64,000 bases of DNA, taken from assembly GCA_001994995.1 (NCBI GenBank), contig MDJM01000033.1, forward strand, positions 1 to 64,000. The letters run 5' to 3'. Numbering within the stretch: position 1 is the first letter of the stretch; each line of letters begins with the position of its first letter. The translations under genes were made by a program, and so were the position numbers. The notes under the pieces are model-generated. The model saw only the letters and a program-made list of their open reading frames with translations, was not told the DNA's origin and ran no database searches. This DNA comes from Candidatus Parepulonipiscium sp. PG-Nuni2H_MBin01. Its GTDB lineage: Bacteria; Bacillota; Clostridia; Lachnospirales; Cellulosilyticaceae. Positions 54,543-62,174 of this stretch are shown here, in pieces.

Positions 54543-55760
54543 TTAGCCTGCAACAAAATGCGCAAGCCCTTCTGGAACAGATATTATATTATTTCCAAAT
54601 AAATCAAGCGTTTTTAGCTTATCCAACCCCTCCATACTATCTGGTAAAGTAGTTAAACTATTTTTAAATAAATTTAGATTTTCTAAATTAGTCAAATTCC
54701 CCATACTGTCTGGCAACGAAGTCAACTGATTTCCATACACCTGTAAATTAACTAAATTAGTTAAATGGCCTATACTATCAGGTAAATAAACCAAATTATT
54801 ATTACCTAAATATAATGTGTCAAGCTTAGATATGTTACCAATAGTTTCTGGCAAATACTCTAACTTATTATTACTAGCATATAAAGTAGTTAAATTTCCC
54901 AAATGACTAATACTTAAAGGTAGTCGCGTTAAATTATTATTACTTAAAACTAATCGGTCTAAATTAGATAAATTACCAATAGTATCTGGAATAGACTCCA
55001 ATTTATTATCATCTAAAACTAAACTTTTTAAATTAGTCAAATTGCCAATACTATCCGGAAGCGATTTTAACTGGTTTTTACTTAAAGACAACATCTCCAA
55101 ATTAGTTAAATTACCAATAGTAGCAGGCAAATACTCCATATTGCTATTAGTAATTTCAAGCCAATCTAAACTATTTAAATATCCTATAAACTCAGGCACA
55201 GCTTCAAAATTATTATTTACTAAATATAGCTTTTGCAAATTAGTTAAATTCCTTAACTGGCTAAGCTCGTCCACATCCGTTACACCATATACGTAAAGTA
55301 CGTTTAAATTAGTCAAATTCCCAAGCTGCTCCAACTGCCCAGCGCCTACCCAGCCTAGCCCTACAAAAGATTTATCTTGCGTGCGCGAAATTAAATCCTC
55401 ATAACTATCTGCTGTTAAAGTCGTAATCTGGTCAAAATTATCTTGAGTTAAATTTACATACTCCTCCTCATTACCAAACAACAACACTGCAATACGTCTG
55501 CTTAAAGCATTATCTTTAGCAGGATTTTCCACTGGGTCTATAGGCTCTACCTCTGGTACCACAGCAGCATAATCATTCTCAAGACTCCCAAACCCCACGG
55601 TAGATATAAGCTCTTCAATAGACGACGAATCTTCACCATCAGCCATTTCATATCTATACCAGATAAATATAGTTGCGCCAATCCCTATAACTAGTGCAAG
55701 TAGTACTACAATCAATCCCACCCCTATTTTTATAAACAATTCATCTTTGTCTATATGCAT
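54543..55760 (-). CDS. Membrane-anchored leucine-rich repeat protein
   Basis: The 405-residue protein has a membrane segment at about 10-32, a linker region (about 35-130), and about eleven leucine-rich repeats of 23 residues (about 135-400; LPDSIGNLTNLKSLVLDDNK). The repeats follow the bacterial 'PxxIGxLxxLxxLxLxxNxL' pattern. Orientation puts the repeats outside the membrane. Such repeats bind proteins or glycans, and the partner is unknown. AAAGGATTG precedes the ATG. It is followed by the small His/Trp-tailed membrane protein. Confidence 0.87.
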   Translation of the reverse strand: MHIDKDELFIKIGVGLIVVLLALVIGIGATIFIWYRYEMADGEDSSSIEELISTVGFGSLENDYAAVVPEVEPIDPVENPAKDNALSRRIAVLLFGNEEEYVNLTQDNFDQITTLTADSYEDLISRTQDKSFVGLGWVGAGQLEQLGNLTNLNVLYVYGVTDVDELSQLRNLTNLQKLYLVNNNFEAVPEFIGYLNSLDWLEITNSNMEYLPATIGNLTNLEMLSLSKNQLKSLPDSIGNLTNLKSLVLDDNKLESIPDTIGNLSNLDRLVLSNNNLTRLPLSISHLGNLTTLYASNNKLEYLPETIGNISKLDTLYLGNNNLVYLPDSIGHLTNLVNLQVYGNQLTSLPDSMGNLTNLENLNLFKNSLTTLPDSMEGLDKLKTLDLFGNNIISVPEGLAHFVAG

Positions 55761-56022
55761 CTTATCAATCCTTTCCGTTATTAATTTGCACCAACTCCAA
55801 AGTAAATCGCTTTCCCCATTGTTTAGATATAAATATTATTCTAATCCATAGTATAAAACAAAAAGTGACATATTTCAACTACTTTGGTCATTGAAATGTA
55901 CCTAATTGTATTATAAAATAGAAGTAGTAAATCTTAACGGCTACTTTTAGGTTCCGATTTGTACACTGTTACATAGTATACGGTATGGAATTATTAAGCA
56001 AATATTAAGGAGGGAGAGATTT

Positions 56023-57390
56023 ATGGAAACAACAATTGTAGATGAAATAGGGGAGTATTACTTAGAAAATGAACTAGGTATTTATAAAGGTAAAACAATA
56101 TCTAAGGCTGTTGAACAAGGAATTATTCAGAAAATTAAATATTTATTATGTTATGATCAGTTAACTGCGCTGCCTAATAGGCAGATGTTTAGTGTGTATT
56201 GTAAGCAGTTAAAAGGGAACTCATTTACTGCTATTCTTATTGATATAGCTAAGTTTAAACAAATCAATGTAGTTTATGGCGATAAAATTGGGGATTTAGT
56301 ATTAGTGGATATTGCTGAGCGTCTTTCTCATATTGTTTCACAAGTGGAGGGGGTGGTGATAAGATATTCTGGCAACGAATTTATGTTGCTACTAAAAGAG
56401 GGTAGTGTTAGTGGTACTATAGAAAATTTTTATAATAAAAAAGTTCTACCGTTAATTTCGCTAGTATACTCCGAACAGCGCCCTATATATATGCAGTTTA
56501 ATTCAGTGGCTATTACGTATCCTAACCAAAGTTGTAATATGGATGATATGCTTACTAAAATGTATGTTATGATTAGAGAGAGTAAGGAGCGTAATGTAGA
56601 AGAGTTATTGGAATTTGACCCACGCGTTTATGAAAAGTATATAAGAGAAGAATCTATTAAAAATAAGCTCCAAGCTGCCATTAAAGCTGATGAATTTATT
56701 CTATTTTATCAGCCTATTGTAGACGCAAATCAAAAAATCTGTAAAGCAGAAGCTCTTATACGCTGGGTGAATGAGGAATTAGGTTTTGTATCTCCTATAG
56801 ACTTTATTTCTATTGCTGAGAGTACTCATATTATTGTGGATTTAGGTTATTGGATTATTGAGAGGGCTTCTAAAGACTTAAGCTATTTATTTTCAAGGGG
56901 TGAAGAAGTACAAATTTCTATTAATATTTCACCTGTTCAACTTATGGAAGATTCATTTGTGGAAAAAGCTAAGCATATTTTAGACAAACACAATATTGAC
57001 TATAAATATATTTGCTTTGAAATCACTGAATCTATTCTACTACAAGAACGTGGGATTGTAATAAATAATATTAGAAAATTGCAAGATATGGGAATTACTA
57101 TGGCACTTGATGATTTTGGAACAGGTTATTCTGCTTTTAGTTATTTAAAGGAATACAATTTAGACATTTTAAAAATCGATAAAGCTTTTGTAGATGACCC
57201 TAGCGAAAAAACTGTTGCTGTTGTTCAAGGTATGTATCAAATAGCACAGGCGCTAGATATGCAAGTTATTATTGAGGGTGTTGAAACTCAAGACCAGTTT
57301 AATAAATTTAAAAAATTTGGCTTAATCCAAGGTTACTTTTTCTCTAAACCTTTAGCTTGGCCAGATTTTATAAGAAAATTAGGTAGCTAA
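56023..57390 (+). CDS. GGDEF-EAL protein: likely c-di-GMP phosphodiesterase
   Basis: The 455-residue cytosolic protein has a GGDEF domain (about 45-185) whose signature reads SGNEF, so cyclase activity is doubtful, and an EAL domain (about 205-450) that looks intact: KAEALIRW, EITESILL, LDDFGTGYSAF, LKIDKAFV and IEGVET. The likely activity is hydrolysis of cyclic di-GMP, with the GGDEF part as a possible regulatory domain. No sensory domain is present, only about 45 N-terminal residues. AAGGAGGG precedes the ATG. It is a single gene with a terminator behind it. Confidence 0.92.
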   Translation: METTIVDEIGEYYLENELGIYKGKTISKAVEQGIIQKIKYLLCYDQLTALPNRQMFSVYCKQLKGNSFTAILIDIAKFKQINVVYGDKIGDLVLVDIAERLSHIVSQVEGVVIRYSGNEFMLLLKEGSVSGTIENFYNKKVLPLISLVYSEQRPIYMQFNSVAITYPNQSCNMDDMLTKMYVMIRESKERNVEELLEFDPRVYEKYIREESIKNKLQAAIKADEFILFYQPIVDANQKICKAEALIRWVNEELGFVSPIDFISIAESTHIIVDLGYWIIERASKDLSYLFSRGEEVQISINISPVQLMEDSFVEKAKHILDKHNIDYKYICFEITESILLQERGIVINNIRKLQDMGITMALDDFGTGYSAFSYLKEYNLDILKIDKAFVDDPSEKTVAVVQGMYQIAQALDMQVIIEGVETQDQFNKFKKFGLIQGYFFSKPLAWPDFIRKLGS

Positions 57391-57396
57391 CTTTAC

Positions 57397-57427
57397 AAGA
57401 CCAACCCCGTTAGGAGTTGGTCTTATT
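57397..57427 (+). terminator. Rho-independent terminator
   Basis: AAGACCAAC and GTTGGTCTT form a perfect 9-bp stem followed by ATTTTT. Confidence 0.88.
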
Positions 57428-57428
57428 T

Positions 57429-58832
57429 TTACATAAATTCCATTGACCAATCATTTTGTTGTAGTGCGATTAGTTTAGTATCTATAGAAGGGTTTGTTAT
57501 AAATTGAATTGCTAATGATGATTGGGCGATTGCTGCATTTATAATCTCCTCAGATGGATTTTTAATAAACTGAACAGCAAAGCCTTCCTGGCTAACAGCA
57601 GCTAGCTTAATCTCTTCAGATGGGTCTTCTATAACCTCAATAACCATGCCACATTGCTTAACAGCAGCTAGCTTAACCTCCTCAGACGGATTTTCCATAT
57701 TAGCTATAGCCCAGCCACACTGTTTAACAGCAGCTAGCTTAATATCCTCAGATGGATTAGTTATAAAATCAATAGCACGCCCATTTTGTAAAACTGCGCT
57801 CAGTTGTATCTCCTCATTAGGATTTTGAATAAACTGGATAGCAAATCCTGTTTGATTTACTGCCATATGTTGCAACTCTAAAGTAGGCTCTTGGATAAAT
57901 TCTATGGCCGTACCATTTTGGGAAACTGCCACTAACTTTAGTATCGACGAAGGATTATTAACAAACCGAATAAGTCGGCCATCTTGCTTAATAGCGGCTA
58001 ATTGCATAGCTCCCGTAGGCTTATCTATAAACTCTAATGCACCACAAAACTGCTTAATAGCGGCCCATTTCATTTCATTAGATGGATTATCTATAAATCT
58101 AATAGTCTCGCCAAATTTATTAATAGCTGTCCATTTCATGTCATGCGATGCATCTTTAATATATTCAATCGCAAATACACTTTGGTTAAGAGCTTCCCAC
58201 TTTACTTCATCAGAAGGATTATTTATAAACTCAATAGCAAGTCCGTCTTGCCTAACAGCCGCTAACTGCATTTCAATAGAAGGATTATCTATAAACTCAA
58301 TAGCAAGCCCATCTTGTTTAATAGCAATCCAACTTATCTCATCAGATGGATGTTTAATAAACTGAATGGCTAATGGATTACTATTAACAGCAACAATCTG
58401 TATTTCCTCAGCTGGATTATCAACATATTGTAAAGATAGAGGATTGCGATTAATTGCAGCAAGTATTACCGTATCAGATGGATTTTCAATATATTTTAGG
58501 GCGCGACCATATCCTTTTACAGCAGCAATTTGTACATCCTCAGATGGATTATCAATATATTTAATACAGTGCCCCGATTTGGTAACAGCAACAAGTTGAG
58601 CATTTAGAGTAGGATGCTTAATAAACTTAATATTATCAGCACTAGCCTTAACTGCTTCTAACTGAACAGCTTCAGTTGGGGAACATATAAACCTAATAGC
58701 TTTGGCATTTTCCCGAACAGCTTTAAATTGGCGTATTTCAGTAGGATTATTAAACCACTTAAGATAAGACCAGTCACAATCTTGAATACGAGCATGTCGT
58801 ATAGTTGATGAATTTATTTGATAACGTTTCAT
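57429..58832 (-). CDS. Protein of about 19 tandem 23-residue repeats
   Basis: Nearly all 467 residues are repeats of the form AIxFIxNPSxExxLAAVxQxG (for example AIEFIDNPSIEMQLAAVRQDG), each 23 residues. They resemble DUF4116-type repeats, but I am not certain of the family. There is no signal peptide or membrane segment, so the protein is probably cytosolic and forms an alpha solenoid-like scaffold. AAGGGGAG precedes the ATG. The function is unknown; the repeats suggest protein binding. Confidence 0.83.
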   Translation of the reverse strand: MKRYQINSSTIRHARIQDCDWSYLKWFNNPTEIRQFKAVRENAKAIRFICSPTEAVQLEAVKASADNIKFIKHPTLNAQLVAVTKSGHCIKYIDNPSEDVQIAAVKGYGRALKYIENPSDTVILAAINRNPLSLQYVDNPAEEIQIVAVNSNPLAIQFIKHPSDEISWIAIKQDGLAIEFIDNPSIEMQLAAVRQDGLAIEFINNPSDEVKWEALNQSVFAIEYIKDASHDMKWTAINKFGETIRFIDNPSNEMKWAAIKQFCGALEFIDKPTGAMQLAAIKQDGRLIRFVNNPSSILKLVAVSQNGTAIEFIQEPTLELQHMAVNQTGFAIQFIQNPNEEIQLSAVLQNGRAIDFITNPSEDIKLAAVKQCGWAIANMENPSEEVKLAAVKQCGMVIEVIEDPSEEIKLAAVSQEGFAVQFIKNPSEEIINAAIAQSSLAIQFITNPSIDTKLIALQQNDWSMEFM

Positions 58833-58951
58833 AAAATCTCCCCTTAAAGGTTTTTGTACTTACTTAATAATATGTTTTTTAGAGTAAAATTAAAATAATA
58901 ATATTAAATTTAGTAAATTTTTATTTTGGTTTATAATTAAACAAACAATAA

Positions 58952-58978
58952 GCCTCATATCTATAAAGATACAAGGCT
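58952..58978 (-). terminator. Probable terminator of the alginate-lyase-family gene
   Basis: On the minus strand AGCCT and AGGCT, with TATCT/AGATA inside, form an interrupted stem followed by TATTGTTTGTTT. Confidence 0.5.
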
Positions 58979-58984
58979 CCACAT

Positions 58985-60136
58985 TTAGTTAAACATATAT
59001 TTATAATGCACACCTTCGTTAGAAATAACTTGTAAATTAATACCGAAATCTTTTCCAAGGTGAGATAAATAAAACTTGTAATACTCAGGATAAGTACCAT
59101 CCATCTGTACACAAGGCCTCATTATACCTTTATCTTCTATCAAAATATCACCAATTTTTTTACTATTATTTAAAACTGGTAAAATAAACTCAAATGCTTT
59201 ACGGAAATGTTCTTGTTGGCTAAAATCTTCCCCTAATAGCTTATAAGTATCAAGGAATCCTTTAAGTGCCATAGCAGTATAAGCAAGCGCTCTAGTTCTT
59301 AGCAATTCTTCAGGTAAACTACCATCTTCTTCAATCTGATCAAGACGAGAATTAATTTGCTTAAGTAACTCATCTTTATGCTTATCTAAATCGCCAACAA
59401 AATAATGTAACTGAGTTAATAACAACGTATATAAAACACCATGATTATTAGGTGCATCACGCTCTTCAAGTCCAATAGGGCTAGTCTCTAACCAAACTAG
59501 TAACTCGCTAATCCACTTTTGTAGTGGAGCATATACATCATCCCCAAGCATACCTTCATCATATAAATGCTTAAGCGTAAGAAACCCATAACCCATATTA
59601 GAACCAAAATCGATAATACCAAATCCGCGGCCTTTACCCCACTCTGGATGGTTTGTTACCATTTGTGAATAATTTAAATTAGGTAACATTCTTGTATCTG
59701 GATTGATAAAAAAGCTATCAAGATGCTTAACTAGAACATCCTTATACTTATCTTCACCAGTAATGTAATACATAAGCGATGCAAGATTAACAACCATCGA
59801 AGTTTTGCGAAGTCCTTGCTTTGCATATAAAATTGACTCTGGATTAACTTGGCCATCTTTACGAACCCAAGGTTTAGACGCATCAGATTCATCAGGATAA
59901 AAATATGAAGATAGACTAAAATATTGATGTTTATCAAGATGTTTAACAAAATCTGGACGATTAAATGTTACTGATTGCACATCATATGTGAAAATCTCGT
60001 CCACTATTTCTTTCATTTCTGCAATTTGCTCATCTGTAAGCTTTGCTTTAATGTCATCTAATTCAGCCTTAGTAAGAGTAAAAAAGTTTTGGTTAAAATC
60101 GATGCAATACTTGTCATATAGTTTTGTTACTTCCAT
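58985..60136 (-). CDS. Alginate-lyase-family protein (PF05426-like), cytosolic
   Basis: The 383-residue product matches the alpha/alpha-toroid alginate lyase family: RMLPNLNYSQMVTNHPEWGKGRGFGIIDF (Asn/Arg region), ERDAPNNHGVLYTLLLTQL (catalytic NNHG block), and a following helix set with LPEELLRTRALAYTAMALKG. There is no signal peptide, so it would act on oligomers already taken up. With the KDG-type kinase at 16.4 kb this suggests use of algal uronates. Specificity is inferred; other uronate polymers are possible. A loose GAGGA lies before the ATG at 60136. Confidence 0.85.
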   Translation of the reverse strand: MEVTKLYDKYCIDFNQNFFTLTKAELDDIKAKLTDEQIAEMKEIVDEIFTYDVQSVTFNRPDFVKHLDKHQYFSLSSYFYPDESDASKPWVRKDGQVNPESILYAKQGLRKTSMVVNLASLMYYITGEDKYKDVLVKHLDSFFINPDTRMLPNLNYSQMVTNHPEWGKGRGFGIIDFGSNMGYGFLTLKHLYDEGMLGDDVYAPLQKWISELLVWLETSPIGLEERDAPNNHGVLYTLLLTQLHYFVGDLDKHKDELLKQINSRLDQIEEDGSLPEELLRTRALAYTAMALKGFLDTYKLLGEDFSQQEHFRKAFEFILPVLNNSKKIGDILIEDKGIMRPCVQMDGTYPEYYKFYLSHLGKDFGINLQVISNEGVHYKYMFN

Positions 60137-60343
60137 TGTAATAAAATCCTCATTTCTTTTTTAGTATAATTTCAAAATTTATTATGCCCAATAACTAAAT
60201 AAATAATTTACACTATGTATTTTAGTCACAGAAGCGAATAATTAGTGCACATAGCTCATATAAAAATCTTATAAGGTGTGCTTCTTATATCTTATTCAAC
60301 ATACTAAATAAATTATTCAACTTTTTTTAAAGTGAGGTGTAAA

Positions 60344-61225
60344 ATGCATAAAAACCAAATTGACGATTTAATAAAAGATATTCCTAAAGGTCAAAACATA
60401 ACCGCGGAACAATTACAACCCATTTTAAGCGGTATTATGGAAATGATGTCGCAACAGCCTACTACAGCAGAACTTAAGCCTCAAACTACCCCATTGCTAT
60501 CAGTCCAATTACTTAATCAAGAATTAGAATTAGAAAAGCAAATGAATAAAAATTTAATTGCTGAACTGCAAGCCCAAAAGCAGGAGAGATTACGATTAGA
60601 AGATGCTATTCAAGTTTTTGGCAAGGAAAAGGCTAGGTTAGAAGAGAGAGCTCTAACGGAAAGTAAAACATGTTTGATTTTAGGTGCTGATATTAAAAAG
60701 TTAGAACGTAATCTGCAAGACTTAACCGAAGTATTAACTAAAACTAAACAACAGCTTCTAGAGACTAAAGCTGAACTAAAAACTACTAAACAGCAGTTAC
60801 TAGATGCAACAACAGCTATTAAAAAAGCTAACTCTAAAGCTTCAGAAGAAGGGGTTCAGCAACAACAGTTAGCGGCTGTTCGTGAGCAGTTAAAGTTAGC
60901 TAAAAATCAATTATCAGATACACAGGCAGAACTAACTTCTATGACTACACAATTATCAGATACACAATCTGAACTGCTAGTTACTAAGAAACGCTTAACT
61001 GCCACCCAAACGGAGTTAACTGCTTATAAATTAGTAGATAAAGAGGAAATGAGTAAACTTAAATACAATTTAACTAGGGCTACTGCTGAATTAGAGGCAA
61101 CTAAAAAGGAACTGCTATGCGCGCAGTTGGATTTAAATGCTTTTGCCAATGAAGAAGAAGAAGAAGAGCCACAAGAAACAGAAGTGCTAATTCCTGAAGT
61201 TGCTAAGTTACATTCTAAACTGTAG
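60344..61225 (+). CDS. Coiled-coil protein A of the HerA-linked cluster
   Basis: The ATG at 60344 (after GTGAGGTG) gives 293 residues. Residues 1-45 form a small N-terminal module (IDDLIKDIPKGQNITAEQLQ, GIMEMMSQQP). Residues about 65-275 are a long coiled coil with repeated QLLETKAELKTTKQQLL and LSDTQAELTSM. It ends in an acidic tail. No membrane segment is seen. Its N-terminal module recurs in the next gene. The function is unknown. Confidence 0.78.
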   Translation: MHKNQIDDLIKDIPKGQNITAEQLQPILSGIMEMMSQQPTTAELKPQTTPLLSVQLLNQELELEKQMNKNLIAELQAQKQERLRLEDAIQVFGKEKARLEERALTESKTCLILGADIKKLERNLQDLTEVLTKTKQQLLETKAELKTTKQQLLDATTAIKKANSKASEEGVQQQQLAAVREQLKLAKNQLSDTQAELTSMTTQLSDTQSELLVTKKRLTATQTELTAYKLVDKEEMSKLKYNLTRATAELEATKKELLCAQLDLNAFANEEEEEEPQETEVLIPEVAKLHSKL

Positions 61226-61235
61226 TTAAAAAGTT

Positions 61236-61270
61236 GATAAGGTTTCAGTAATAGCGACTGGAACCTTATC
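61236..61270 (+). other. Long intercistronic hairpin
   Basis: GATAAGGTTTCAGT pairs with ACTGGAACCTTATC with two weak positions. No T tract follows, so it may be a partial terminator or a processing site between the two coiled-coil genes. Confidence 0.5.
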
Positions 61271-61353
61271 TAACAATTCCAAAATACGGGGATATTTAGA
61301 TTTAGTTCGGGGCAAAATTTACATAGTTAATAAATAGAAAAGGAGAACAAAAA

Positions 61354-62094
61354 GTGGATAGAATAAAAGCGAAAATTAATAACTTATTTGATGAGAAATT
61401 ACAAGAGTTACCTTCTGATGAATTAATAACAAAAGGACAACTCCAGGAGCTATTTATGGGTCTTGGGGAAATAGTTAAGGATGACCCAAAAAGTAATATT
61501 GAGTTCTATTCTGATAGTGATTTAGTAAGGCCAAAAGAAATTCCAACTAGAAAAGGAATAAAAGTAAGTAGACCGTTAAAAAAATTCTCTACTAATATTG
61601 ACAATGTAGAAGTGGAAGATTTAAAAAAGCAGTTGGCACAAACTCAAAATGAATTAGAGTCAATAAAAACCATTTTATTAGAAGAACAAGCTCAAAGAGT
61701 AGAAAAGCAGTACCAATTGGAAGAAAAACGCCAACAATTAGAAGAAAAACAGCTACAACTAGATGATGCAAAACAAGAAATGGGTAAAATAATTGAAGAA
61801 ATCGAAAACTATAGAATGGCATTAGAAGAAGCAGGGGCTAGCGTTTTTGCTGTAGAAAGCGAGTTAGAAGGAACAAAAGCCCAGTTAGAAGAGGCAAATA
61901 GAGAGATAGAGCGAAAAACTAAACAAATAGCACAAGGACAAGAAGACTTAGCGAATTCAAATAAAAAATTAGTAACTGCTCAAAATAAATTAGAAGATAC
62001 AAAACAAATATTATTCATGACACAAGATGAGTTATATAGATACCAATCAATCCACTCGAAATTAGGCGATTTAATAAAACTAAATCCAATATAA
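61354..62094 (+). CDS. Coiled-coil protein B of the HerA-linked cluster
   Basis: The start is GTG at 61354 after AAAAGGAG, giving 246 residues. The N-terminal module (about 1-50; INNLFDEKLQELPSDELITK, QLQELFMGLGEIVKDDP) aligns with that of the previous protein (I-x-x-L, ITxxQLQ, GxxE). A coiled coil (about 85-235; QRVEKQYQLEEKRQQLEEKQ) follows. It lies 80 bp before the HerA-like ATPase gene. Confidence 0.78.
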   Translation: MDRIKAKINNLFDEKLQELPSDELITKGQLQELFMGLGEIVKDDPKSNIEFYSDSDLVRPKEIPTRKGIKVSRPLKKFSTNIDNVEVEDLKKQLAQTQNELESIKTILLEEQAQRVEKQYQLEEKRQQLEEKQLQLDDAKQEMGKIIEEIENYRMALEEAGASVFAVESELEGTKAQLEEANREIERKTKQIAQGQEDLANSNKKLVTAQNKLEDTKQILFMTQDELYRYQSIHSKLGDLIKLNPI

Positions 62095-62174
62095 ACACAA
62101 GCTAAAATAAACATAAATAATATACGTAATGGCATAAGCTAGAAATATGATACAAGTATAGGGGGATGCCATAA

